From MVYY01 sp035369865 (GTDB taxonomy: Bacteria > Bacteroidota > Bacteroidia > Bacteroidales > Paludibacteraceae), in the NCBI GenBank assembly GCA_035369865.1, contig DAOOVG010000057.1:1-15007 (forward strand): DNA of 15,007 nt. Direction: 5' to 3'. Positions within the stretch are counted from its first letter, which is position 1, and every line of letters begins with the position of its first letter. The position numbers were made by a program, and so were the translations under genes. The notes below the pieces were generated by a model. It saw only the letters and a program-made list of their open reading frames with translations, was not told where the DNA came from and ran no database searches. Positions 7,629 to 15,007 of this stretch are shown here, piece by piece.

Positions 7629-10058
7629 TCATTGAGAAATAACTTTCTCTTTTAACAAAGCAAAATCAATTACCTCCATAATATCACTCACATAATGAAA
7701 ATGAAGACCTTTCAGATAGTTGGGTTTTATTTCATCAATATCTTTTTGATTTTCAACACTTAAAATAATGTCTGTTATACCAGCTCGTTTAGCAGCCAGA
7801 ATTTTTTCCTTGATGCCGCCAACAGGAAGAACTTTGCCTCGCAGGGTAATTTCACCCGTCATGGCAATATTTTTTCTTACTTTTCTTTTTGTAAATGCTG
7901 AAACCATAGCCGTTACCATTGTAATTCCTGCTGAAGGTCCATCTTTTGGAATGGCTCCTTCTGGTACATGAACATGTACATCCCATTCGTCAAAAAAATC
8001 GTTTGGGATACCTAATTTTTCAGCATGTGCTTTAATATACTGTAAAGCAATAATAGCTGATTCTTTCATCACTTCGCCCAAATTTCCCGTTAACGTCAAA
8101 TGGGGAGATTTACTTTTACTCAAGCTGCATTCGATATATAAGATTTCACCGCCTACTTGCGTCCATGCTAAACCTGTTACAACACCCGCATATTCATTCC
8201 CTTCATATTTATCTTTGGTGTAACGTGGAGCCCCCAAATATGTTATCAGATCTTCCTTTGACAATTGAGGGTTGTAAGGCTCATTGGCAGCCACTTTTTT
8301 AGCTATTTTTCGCATAAGGCTCGCAATTTGCCTGTCCAGTTCTCGCACGCCCGATTCTCTGGTATAATTTTCAATTAATTTTCCAATCACTGGATTAGGC
8401 AAAATAAATTGTTCTTTTGTCAAACCATGATTTTCAAGTTCTTTTGGAATCAGATGGCGTCGAGCAATTTCTATTTTTTCTTCCTGTGTGTATCCACTTA
8501 CTTCAATCAGTTCCATTCTATCTAATAATGGAAGCGGAATAGTATTAATGTTGTTGGCAGTAGCAATAAATAGAACTTTTGACAAATCAAAATCAACATC
8601 CAGGTAATTATCGTGGAAAGCACTATTTTGTTCAGGGTCGAGCACTTCTAACAAAGCCGAAGAAGGATCACCCTTATAATCGGCTGAAACTTTATCAATT
8701 TCATCCAACACAAACACAGGATTAGCAGATTGTGCTTTTTGAATATTTTGAATAATACGTCCAGGCAGTGCTCCAATATAAGTTCGGCGATGGCCTCTTA
8801 TTTCGGCTTCGTCGTGTAATCCGCCCAATGAAACACGGACATATTTTCTATTCAAAGCTACTGCAATTGACTTTGCTAATGAAGTTTTCCCTGTTCCCGG
8901 TGGTCCATATAAACAAAGAATGGGAGCTTTCATATCACCTTTCAGCTTCAATACTGCAAGATGTTCTAAAATTCGTTCTTTCACAGTTTCCAGTCCAAAA
9001 TGATCTTTATCAAGAATTTTACGAGCATTTTTCAAATTAAAATTATCTTTAGTATATTCATTCCACGGCAAATCGAGCATCATTTCCACATAATTCAACT
9101 GAATGGAATAATCAGGAGAATAAGTACTCATTCGTTCTAACTTATTGAGTTCTTTATTAAAAACTTTAGCCACCGATTCGTTCCATTTTTTCTGCTTTGC
9201 CCGTTCTCTGAATTCAACAATATCTTCTTCTGGTGAAGTACCTCCTAACTCATCTTGAATAGTTTTTAACTGTTGTTGAAGAAAATATTCTCTTTGTTGT
9301 TTATCAATCCCTTCTTTTGCTTTATTTTGAATAGAAATTTTTATTTCAAGCAATTGTAATTCCTTATTTAACAAATCCAGCAATTGATAACCTCTTTCCT
9401 TAATATCATCAATTTCAAGCAATCTTTGCTTATCTTCCATATTTAATCCAAAATTGACACAAATATAATTGATTAAAAATACTGGATTATCAATATTGCG
9501 AATAGCAAAAATATTTTCAGGTGGCATTACGCCCGAGCTAGAGATTATTTTTGTTGCTACCTCTTTTATGTTGGAAATCAATGCCAAAAAAACAGTATCA
9601 TCAGTTTCAGGTATTTTTTCTTCTGCTATCTCAATTTTTGCTTTGAAAAAAGGTTTTTCTGTCTGAAATTCGGTAATACGAAAACGTGGTCCTCCTTCCA
9701 AAATAACGGTAGTGGTGTTGTCATTCATTTCGAAAATTTTAACAATTTTTGCTACCGTTCCTACCTTATAAAGTTGTTCAGAAGTAGGATCTTCAATATT
9801 TTTATCTTTTTGAGCACATACGCCAATTAGCAAGTCGTTTTCCCTGGCTTTTTTGACTAATCGTAAAGATTTAGCCCGTCCTACTGAAACAGGTAATAAA
9901 ACCCCCGGAAAAAGTACCATGTTTCTCAACGGAAGAATATACAGTACTTCTCCTGAATTTAATTTATTATCGGAAGGATGATCTTCTTGAATACTCATAA
10001 TTGGAAAAACTTCTGATGAATTTTCTAATTCTTCAAAATCATCAAATATATAATTCAT
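7629..10058 (-). CDS. lon: ATP-dependent protease LonA
   Basis: Lon is a cytoplasmic, homohexameric AAA+ serine protease (EC 3.4.21.53) that degrades misfolded proteins and selected regulators. All parts are present in 809 residues: the N-terminal substrate-binding domain (about 38-235), a coiled helical linker (about 240-350), the ATPase with Walker A GPPGTGKT (385-392) and Walker B VFVLDEID (448-455), and the protease domain (about 610-800). The last carries the catalytic serine S709 in KDGPSAGIT and the catalytic lysine, most likely K752, in GGIKEKIL. The S-to-K spacing of 43 equals that of E. coli Lon. An acidic extension of about 35 residues (MNYIFDDFEE...) precedes the domain, as in many Bacteroidetes Lons. 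The ATG complementary to 10056-10058 is the only upstream start that keeps this extension. No CIRCE-like heat-shock element or good promoter was found in the 211 bp upstream. Confidence 0.98.
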   Translation of the reverse strand: MNYIFDDFEELENSSEVFPIMSIQEDHPSDNKLNSGEVLYILPLRNMVLFPGVLLPVSVGRAKSLRLVKKARENDLLIGVCAQKDKNIEDPTSEQLYKVGTVAKIVKIFEMNDNTTTVILEGGPRFRITEFQTEKPFFKAKIEIAEEKIPETDDTVFLALISNIKEVATKIISSSGVMPPENIFAIRNIDNPVFLINYICVNFGLNMEDKQRLLEIDDIKERGYQLLDLLNKELQLLEIKISIQNKAKEGIDKQQREYFLQQQLKTIQDELGGTSPEEDIVEFRERAKQKKWNESVAKVFNKELNKLERMSTYSPDYSIQLNYVEMMLDLPWNEYTKDNFNLKNARKILDKDHFGLETVKERILEHLAVLKLKGDMKAPILCLYGPPGTGKTSLAKSIAVALNRKYVRVSLGGLHDEAEIRGHRRTYIGALPGRIIQNIQKAQSANPVFVLDEIDKVSADYKGDPSSALLEVLDPEQNSAFHDNYLDVDFDLSKVLFIATANNINTIPLPLLDRMELIEVSGYTQEEKIEIARRHLIPKELENHGLTKEQFILPNPVIGKLIENYTRESGVRELDRQIASLMRKIAKKVAANEPYNPQLSKEDLITYLGAPRYTKDKYEGNEYAGVVTGLAWTQVGGEILYIECSLSKSKSPHLTLTGNLGEVMKESAIIALQYIKAHAEKLGIPNDFFDEWDVHVHVPEGAIPKDGPSAGITMVTAMVSAFTKRKVRKNIAMTGEITLRGKVLPVGGIKEKILAAKRAGITDIILSVENQKDIDEIKPNYLKGLHFHYVSDIMEVIDFALLKEKVISQ

Positions 10059-10269
10059 TTCTTATCTTATCGTTTTAATTTTTATATGACAAAATGACAC
10101 AATTATTTCCTCTGTGTTTTACACTATCAAAATTTTATTGTAAAAAACTTAGATTTTTTGATATTTCACAGCAGTTCTTTATTTCTCAATAGTTATGCCA
10201 AAAATCAACAATTTGTCATTCTCTTTGGCTCTGCTTTTATTGTATTTATCAGAAAATAACAAAAAATGT

Positions 10270-10749
10270 TTATCCTTTGTTTTTAAAATTTTGGCCAAAT
10301 GCTTTTGCTGTTATTTCTTGGATGGGTACTTTCCAAACTTTTACATTTCGTAAAGCAGGAAGCGAATATTTGAAAGTTCGTCCTGTATATTTGATCATAA
10401 AGAGATTCATTGCTTTCTCTTTTTCAGAAAGTTCTTCAATAAAGCTTACTTCACCTTTGCAGAGAACACTTTTTGAATTCATACTGTAACTACAAGCCAC
10501 ATCGGGATGTTGATACATTAATTTTCTCTCTGAACAGAAAGTAATGCAAACCATTGGATGCTGCTGGAGTAATCGTAAATGTTTCCCATCGGGAGCAGAA
10601 TGCAAAATGATTTCACCTTTACGGTAAGCAAAATTCATTGGGATGACATAGGGACTTCCATCTTCATCGGTAATGCCTACAAAGCAAACATCACATTGCT
10701 GAATGATATTTTCAATCTCTTGTTGATCAGTGATAAAAAATGTTCTCAT
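10270..10749 (-). CDS. Pyridoxamine 5'-phosphate oxidase-like flavin-binding protein (NimA-like)
   Basis: The 159-residue product has the FMN-binding split-barrel fold pattern of the PPOX/NimA group. Visible landmarks are a short N-terminal helix (EIENIIQQCDVCFVGITDEDG, written in part), 'PYVIPMNFAYRKGEIILHSA' at 33-52, and 'GKHLRLLQQHPMVCITF' at 55-71, which in relatives builds the flavin phosphate site. The end is 'VKVWKVPIQEITAKAFGQ'. Family members include general flavin oxidoreductases and nitroimidazole-resistance Nim proteins; sequence alone does not show which substrate applies, and true PdxH activity is unlikely because the protein is short and lacks the PdxH C-terminal signature. 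It lies 211 bp upstream of lon on the same strand and is divergent from the 1017-residue protein. A -7 box lies 19 bp before the start. Confidence 0.88.
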   Translation of the reverse strand: MRTFFITDQQEIENIIQQCDVCFVGITDEDGSPYVIPMNFAYRKGEIILHSAPDGKHLRLLQQHPMVCITFCSERKLMYQHPDVACSYSMNSKSVLCKGEVSFIEELSEKEKAMNLFMIKYTGRTFKYSLPALRNVKVWKVPIQEITAKAFGQNFKNKG

Positions 10750-10767
10750 ATTTCTTTAATTATTTGA

Positions 10768-10775
10768 CAAATATA
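10768..10775 (-). promoter_or_regulatory. Candidate -7 box for the NimA/PPOX-like gene
   Basis: The minus strand reads TATATTTG, a full match to TAnnTTTG, starting 26 bp upstream of the gene's ATG. The leader would be only about 12-14 nt. A -33 TTTG element is not evident at the usual spacing, which lowers confidence. Confidence 0.42.
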
Positions 10776-10852
10776 CTTAAAAGGTTGTTTGGATTTGTTA
10801 TCTTTTTAGTTTTTGAGTATTTTCTTTAAACCTTGCTTTGTCAAAATTATAG

Positions 10853-10901
10853 CCCGTGCTTTTATAATTTGTGAATTTCAAATCCTGTGCTATGATAATT
10901 T
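10853..10901 (+). repeat. Pair of 18-bp direct repeats, 31 bp apart
   Basis: CCCGTGCTTTTATAATTT (10853-10870) and CCTGTGCTATGATAATTT (10884-10901) agree at 15 of 18 positions and start 31 bp apart, close to three helical turns. The first copy also overlaps an inverted repeat (AAATTATA 10844-10851 with TATAATTT 10863-10870). Placement 33-81 bp upstream of the sigma-54-like element fits paired activator sites; this role is inference. Confidence 0.5.
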
Positions 10902-10933
10902 TTCAACGTTTGTTTATTTTTATTCATCAAAAA

Positions 10934-10948
10934 TGGCACTTTTTTTGT
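10934..10948 (+). promoter_or_regulatory. Sigma-54-like (-24/-12) promoter candidate
   Basis: The sequence TGGCAC, five T, then TTGT matches the sigma-54 consensus TGGCAC-N5-TTGC with the exact GG-to-G spacing and one deviation, T for C at the -12 position. It points at the 1017-residue protein, 120 bp away, giving a leader of roughly 110 nt. The deviation at a key base and the T-rich context make it a candidate only. Confidence 0.4.
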
Positions 10949-10968
10949 CTCATCTTTAAATAATTAAG

Positions 10969-11002
10969 TTTTTTTATTATTTAAATCAAGGTAATAAAAA
11001 AA
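10969..11002 (+). repeat. Perfect 11-bp inverted repeat upstream of the metallopeptidase/barrel gene
   Basis: TTTTTTTATTA (10969-10979) is exactly complementary to TAATAAAAAAA (10992-11002) around a 12-base spacer. It lies between the sigma-54-like element and the start codon, so it would be in the leader if that promoter is used, or upstream of the alternative TATCTTTA box. The stem is all A-T, so structure would be weak. Confidence 0.45.
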
Positions 11003-11067
11003 GAAGTATTTATTTTTCTATCTTTATTCTATTATTGTCATTATAAAATTCTTTAATAGCAATAAAA

Positions 11068-14000
11068 ATGAAGAAAATAAAATATGTAATTTTAGCTTGT
11101 TTGATGAGTTCAGCAGGCATAATTTTTAATGCAACGGCACAGTCATCTTTCGGTCGAAATAAACCAAGTTACAAGACCTTCAAATTTGAAGTGCTGCAAA
11201 CACCTCATTTTGAAATATATCATTACCTAAAAAATGATACCATCCTCAATTATTTTGCTGCCTGGGCTGAAGAATGGTATCGTATCCATCAAATCCAATT
11301 TAAAGATACTTTTAAACTTCGGAATCCTATTATACTCTATTCCAATCATGCTGATTTTCAACAAACCAATATTATAAGCGACATCATTAGCGAAGGAACT
11401 GGTGGTGTGACAGAAAGTTTAAAAAATAGAGTTATTTTACCTTTTGCGCCAAGTTTGTATCAAACTGACCATGTGTTAGGACATGAATTGGTTCATGCTT
11501 TTCAATATCATAAAATGTTAGGTTCTGATAGTGTACGTTATTCACTGAGTAATATACCCCTCTGGATGGTGGAAGGAATGGCTGAATATTTTTCGATTGG
11601 AAGTGTTGATGCCAATACTTCAATGTGGATGAGGGATGCTATTATTAATAAAGATTTCCCAAGTATAAAAGATTTGATGAATACTTCCAAATATTTTCCT
11701 TACCGTTATGGACAGGCATTGTGGGCTTTTATTGGGAAAACATGGGGTGATACTATCATTATGCCTTTTTTTGAAAAAACTGCCTTATATGGTTTAGAGC
11801 CTGCCATTGATTCTGTTTTTCACTTTAATTCAAAAACTTTATCGGGCATGTGGAAAATGGCTACTGAAAATCATTATAAACAATACATGAAAGATACTAC
11901 TTACAAGACTATTGGAAATAAAATCATTTCTAAAACCAATGCAGGTTCTATGAATGTTTGTCCTTCTTTAAGCCATGATGGGAAATATCTGGCTTTTTTT
12001 TCCGAAAAAAACATATTTACTCTCGATTTATTTTTAGCAGATGCCAAAACAGGAAAAATCATTAAAAAAATTTCAAGCATAAACCATCAGCATGAAATTG
12101 ATGATTTTAGTTTTATTGAATCAGGAGGGACATGGTCACCTGATAGCAAAAAATTTGCTTTCGTTGTCTTTAGTAAAGGACGAAACAAATTAGCAGTTGT
12201 TGACATTGCTAAAAATAAAGTAAAACTTATCGAAATGAAGGGAATAGAATCTTTCTCAAATCCTGAATGGTCACCTGATGGTAAATATATCGTTTTTACA
12301 GGTTTAATAGAAGGAATTGGTGATCTGTATCTTTATAATTTTGAAACTGGAGAAATAGAAAGATTAACTAATGATGTGTTCTCCAACATTCATCCTTCCT
12401 GGTCGCCTGATGGCAATTATATCGTTTATGCGACTGAAAAAATTAACCGTAGTGGCTCAAAAAAATTTAGTTTTGCATTAAGCTTGCTGGATATGAAAAC
12501 CAAAAAAAGCAAAAATCTGGATATTTTTCCTATGGCTGATAATTTAAATCCTCGCTTTTCAAATGACGGTCGTTTTATTTATTTCTTATCTGATGCTGAT
12601 GGATTTAGAAATTTGTACAAATATGATTTACAAACCGACAAAGTATATCGCTTGACAGAATTCATGACAGGCATCAGTGGAATAACCTTATTTTCACCTG
12701 CTATTACAACCGATAGAGAAAATAATTTAATAGCCTATACTTATTATTTCAATAAAAACTATGAAATTTATATTGCAAGTGATCATGATTTTATTGCGAA
12801 TGAAGTAGATAAGCATAGTGTGAATTTTGATGCTTCAACGCTCCCTATATTAAAACATGTAGGACCAAATGTAGTAGATTCATTGCTTTATCATCGACCA
12901 TCACTTTTAGCATTACCAGTTGATTCTGTTAGCAAAGTACCTTATCGCCCAAAATTTAAATTAGACTATATCTCCAATACGGCAGGAATTGGAATTTCAA
13001 CTGGACCTGTCAATACAACAGAAATGGGAGGCAGTATTTTTATGATTTTCAGTGATATGTTGAGCAACCATCAACTTTATACTTCCTTGTCATTGAATGG
13101 TGAAATTTATGATTTTGGCGGAGAAGTTGCCTATATCAATCAAACCAATAAAGTAAAATGGGGAGCTTCTCTTTCGCATATTCCTTACCGAAGTGGCAAT
13201 ATGTTTTGGACAATAGACACTTTAACTATCAACCAAAAAGATTACCTCGTAGATAATTTGGTTTTAGATTATATCCGCTTGTTTGAAGATAATATTAGTT
13301 TGTTTTCTTATTATCCTTTTTCGCAAACCAGAAGAATAGAAACTGCCTTATCGGCTTCGTGGTATTCATATCGAATAGATAGGTATCATAATTATTATGA
13401 TGCATGGGGTGACTACATAGGAGGAAAAAGAGAAAAACTTCCAGCACCATCAGGAACCAACTTTCAAATAGCAAGCTTGGCTTATGTAGAAGATAATTCC
13501 TATTTTGGAATGACGTCACCGCTTCAAGGAAAAAGAAGTAGATATCAGATAGATAAATATTTTGGAAATATCAATTTATTCAACGTTACATTAGATTATC
13601 GTAAATATTTTTTCTCAAAGCCCATTGGTTTAGCTTTCAGAATTATGCATGAAGGATTGTATGGAAGCAGTTCTCAAATTCAACTAGCTTCTCCGTTATA
13701 TATTGCTTATCCATGGCTCATTAGAGGTTATGAAGATATTTCTTTTTATAGTTCGTCGAATTATTCCAATTATTCTCTCAATGTCTCTAATCTTGCAGGT
13801 TCGAGAATGGTGGTAGGCAATGTGGAACTGAGGTTTCCATTTACTGGTCCAGAAGTATTAGCTCCCATCAAATCAGATATTTTTTTGACTGATCTGAACT
13901 TATTTTTTGATGCTGGTGTAGCTTGGAACAAAGGAGAAACAGTCAAATTTCATTGGCAGCCTTCTAATTTTGATGAACGAATTCCGGTTTGCAGTGCAGG

Positions 14001-14121
14001 AGTTTCCTTACGAATCAATCTTTTTGGTTATCTGGTAATTGAACCTTATTATGCATTCCCCTTCCAAAATGGAGGATTTCATCACGGAACCTTTGGCATT
14101 AATTTTGTACCAGGCTGGTAA
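11068..14121 (+). CDS. Exported metallopeptidase-like / TolB-like propeller / Omp85-like barrel protein
   Basis: The 1017-residue chain has a type I signal peptide (MKKIKYVILA..., likely cleaved after ATA at 22-24) and three parts. (1) About 40-285: a gluzincin-like zinc peptidase domain with HELVH at 139-143 and, 25 residues on, 'WMVEGMAEY' giving E169 as likely third ligand (peptidase-MA type). (2) About 290-575: a propeller of PD40/TolB-type blades, seen as SHDGKYLAF (302-310), WSPDSKKFAF (356-365), WSPDGKYIVF (401-410), WSPDGNYIVY (445-454) and FSNDGRFIYF (497-506). (3) About 630-1017: an outer-membrane barrel with LIRGYED (884-890), equivalent to the (V/I)RG(F/Y) motif of Omp85 proteins, ELRFPF (920-925), FFDAG (946-950) and a terminal Trp. 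By analogy with BamA the first two parts face the periplasm. No POTRA domain is seen. Substrate and role are unknown; database names such as 'TolB-like' would mislead, because this is not Tol-Pal TolB. Confidence 0.88.
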   Translation: MKKIKYVILACLMSSAGIIFNATAQSSFGRNKPSYKTFKFEVLQTPHFEIYHYLKNDTILNYFAAWAEEWYRIHQIQFKDTFKLRNPIILYSNHADFQQTNIISDIISEGTGGVTESLKNRVILPFAPSLYQTDHVLGHELVHAFQYHKMLGSDSVRYSLSNIPLWMVEGMAEYFSIGSVDANTSMWMRDAIINKDFPSIKDLMNTSKYFPYRYGQALWAFIGKTWGDTIIMPFFEKTALYGLEPAIDSVFHFNSKTLSGMWKMATENHYKQYMKDTTYKTIGNKIISKTNAGSMNVCPSLSHDGKYLAFFSEKNIFTLDLFLADAKTGKIIKKISSINHQHEIDDFSFIESGGTWSPDSKKFAFVVFSKGRNKLAVVDIAKNKVKLIEMKGIESFSNPEWSPDGKYIVFTGLIEGIGDLYLYNFETGEIERLTNDVFSNIHPSWSPDGNYIVYATEKINRSGSKKFSFALSLLDMKTKKSKNLDIFPMADNLNPRFSNDGRFIYFLSDADGFRNLYKYDLQTDKVYRLTEFMTGISGITLFSPAITTDRENNLIAYTYYFNKNYEIYIASDHDFIANEVDKHSVNFDASTLPILKHVGPNVVDSLLYHRPSLLALPVDSVSKVPYRPKFKLDYISNTAGIGISTGPVNTTEMGGSIFMIFSDMLSNHQLYTSLSLNGEIYDFGGEVAYINQTNKVKWGASLSHIPYRSGNMFWTIDTLTINQKDYLVDNLVLDYIRLFEDNISLFSYYPFSQTRRIETALSASWYSYRIDRYHNYYDAWGDYIGGKREKLPAPSGTNFQIASLAYVEDNSYFGMTSPLQGKRSRYQIDKYFGNINLFNVTLDYRKYFFSKPIGLAFRIMHEGLYGSSSQIQLASPLYIAYPWLIRGYEDISFYSSSNYSNYSLNVSNLAGSRMVVGNVELRFPFTGPEVLAPIKSDIFLTDLNLFFDAGVAWNKGETVKFHWQPSNFDERIPVCSAGVSLRINLFGYLVIEPYYAFPFQNGGFHHGTFGINFVPGW

Positions 14122-14128
14122 TCAATAT

Positions 14129-14153
14129 GAAAATATAATATTTCTAATTTTTT
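14129..14153 (+). terminator. Possible weak terminator after the metallopeptidase/barrel gene
   Basis: GAAAATAT-AATATTTC (14129-14144) can fold with one bulged A, and a run of six T follows at 14148-14153, starting 26 bp after the stop codon. The stem lacks internal G-C pairs apart from the base pair at its foot, so termination strength is doubtful. Confidence 0.3.
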
Positions 14154-14312
14154 ATACTACATTATACCATTACAAGCCATTCACTTAATTAGACACAACA
14201 TATCATGAATCAAAAATCCATCATCTTTTATTTTCAATTTTTATAGAAAAATAAAAAGCTTTCTGCAAAAATCCAAAGAAGCTCTAAAAAGTGTTGATTT
14301 TTTTTATGCTGT

Positions 14313-14343
14313 TTTTTTAATGAAAAAGAATGATTTATCTTTG
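14313..14343 (+). promoter_or_regulatory. Bacteroidetes-type promoter of the LysE-family gene
   Basis: TATCTTTG at 14336-14343 is a full match to the -7 box TAnnTTTG. A T-rich stretch at 14312-14318 lies at the right distance (about 20 bp) for the -33 element, though it reads TTTT, not TTTG. The start codon is 28 bp beyond the box, giving a leader of about 20-25 nt. This is the best promoter in the window. Confidence 0.6.
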
Positions 14344-14371
14344 CCCCTTCAAACCGAGAAAGTTAAGATAA

Positions 14372-14995
14372 ATGTTAAAAATTATCCTCAAAGGTATTAT
14401 TATTGGTTGGTTTATTTCAGGACCCATTGGTCCCATTGGTATGCTGGTTATTCAACGTACTATGAATAGGGGTGTCAAATATGGCATTGCAACGGGAGTA
14501 GGTGCTACTTTTTCTGATTTAATATATACTGTTATTACTTTATTTTGCCTGAATTTTGTTATAGGCTTTATTGAAAAAAATCAACTCATCATTGAACTTA
14601 TTGGCAGTATAATAGTAATTTTTTTTGGATATTTCATTTTTAAAAGCAATCCTGCTCTTCAACCCAAACCTAACGAACCTGCCCACGATAATCTTTTCAA
14701 AGATTTTATTAGTTCTTTTGTACTTACTTTTTCCAACCCTTTGATCATTTTTGTTTTGATTGCTTTATTTGCTCGTTTGAATTTTATTACTCGAGCAACT
14801 AATTCTTTCCTTATCTTATGCGGTTTCCTTTCTATTTTTGCTGGTGCAATGATTTGGTGGCTGGCATTAACTTTTCTTGTAAGTCATTTTCGTTCAAAAG
14901 TCAGTATTCATCAGTTAAAAGCTGTAAATCAAATTACTGGAAGCATCATTATGTTGATTGGGCTCGTTGGCACCGTTGTAAGCTTTTTAAAATAA
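14372..14995 (+). CDS. LysE/RhtB-family translocator
   Basis: This 207-residue inner-membrane protein belongs to the LysE superfamily of amino-acid (and related metabolite) exporters. The N-terminal signature is clear: GWFISGPIGPIGMLVIQRT (12-30), then NRGVKYGIATGVGATFSDL (32-50). About six hydrophobic segments follow: 4-28, 36-65, 72-91, 112-134, 144-170 and 186-206. The conserved Asn-Pro in the middle (SNPL, 121-124) is present, and a polar, proline-rich loop at 92-108 separates the two halves as usual. The exported substrate cannot be told from sequence. The ATG at 14372 follows a short A-rich leader and a strong promoter box, so it is probably transcribed on its own, 250 bp after the preceding gene. 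The stop lies 12 bp from the window edge. Confidence 0.92.
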   Translation: MLKIILKGIIIGWFISGPIGPIGMLVIQRTMNRGVKYGIATGVGATFSDLIYTVITLFCLNFVIGFIEKNQLIIELIGSIIVIFFGYFIFKSNPALQPKPNEPAHDNLFKDFISSFVLTFSNPLIIFVLIALFARLNFITRATNSFLILCGFLSIFAGAMIWWLALTFLVSHFRSKVSIHQLKAVNQITGSIIMLIGLVGTVVSFLK

Positions 14996-15007
14996 TTCAA
15001 TTAACTA

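Larger units (their letters stand above)
10750..11067. other. Divergent control region
   Basis: This 318-bp spacer between the leftward NimA-like gene and the rightward 1017-residue protein has no gene but is dense in ordered elements. From left to right these are: the leftward -7 box (10768-10775), two 18-bp direct repeats (10853-10901), a sigma-54-like sequence (10934-10948), an 11-bp perfect inverted repeat (10969-11002) and a near-match primary-sigma box TATCTTTA (11019-11026) whose last base deviates from TAnnTTTG. Confidence 0.6.

Noticed and set aside
10085..10099. Direct repeat ATGACAAA/ATGACACA upstream of lon as a heat-shock operator
   Set aside because: Only two short units, no inverted symmetry, no match to CIRCE or another known heat-shock element.
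11076..11100. Lipoprotein signal (Cys at residue 11) for the 1017-residue protein
   Set aside because: The hydrophobic part before the Cys is too short and the -2 residue is Leu; the ATA-Q site near residue 24 fits ordinary signal peptidase I, and the chain ends in a barrel.
14256..14284. AGCTTTCT...AGAAGCT as a terminator before the LysE gene
   Set aside because: The stem has a bulge, the loop is long and no T-run follows directly; it is also over 130 bp past the preceding stop codon.

Overview
The window looks like a chromosomal segment of an AT-rich member of the Bacteroidetes (Bacteroidota), most likely outside the classic gut Bacteroides. Four things point there: candidate promoters with the TAnnTTTG -7 box typical of the phylum, A-rich leaders without clear Shine-Dalgarno sequences, the start of a large secreted protein carrying the repeat type seen in gliding-motility / type IX secretion surface proteins, and Bacteroidetes-type versions of YfhO, FtsX, LonA and NadE. 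No rRNA, tRNA, insertion sequence, phage gene or CRISPR array was seen. The genus cannot be resolved from the sequence.

Layout. Positions 1-10749 are transcribed leftward and 11068-14995 rightward, with a divergent control region at 10750-11067. From the left: the N-terminal 100 codons of a secreted repeat protein, cut by the window edge (1-302); a 423-bp AT-rich spacer with repeated AGCTAATT motifs; then a tight leftward cluster, in transcription order yfhO-like membrane protein, ftsX, nadE and an MscS-type channel (7261 to 726, gaps of 56, 103 and 41 bp). A 367-bp spacer with G/T-rich short repeats and a small coding-like remnant separates this from lon. Upstream of lon lies a small FMN-binding split-barrel (NimA/PPOX-like) gene. 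To the right of the divergent region are a 1017-residue exported protein and a LysE-family exporter with the clearest promoter of the window.

Most genes are housekeeping or envelope functions: NAD synthesis, septal peptidoglycan hydrolase control, osmotic protection, proteolysis and export. The most interesting object is the 1017-residue protein. It joins a zinc-metallopeptidase-like domain (HELVH plus a downstream EG.AEY motif), a TolB-like propeller and a C-terminal Omp85-like barrel with an RGY motif in one chain. Its upstream region holds a TGGCAC-N5-TTGT sequence resembling a sigma-54 promoter, preceded by two 18-bp direct repeats 31 bp apart, as expected for an enhancer-binding-protein site, and followed by an 11-bp perfect inverted repeat. 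That regulatory reading is inference. The domain architecture is read directly from the translated sequence.
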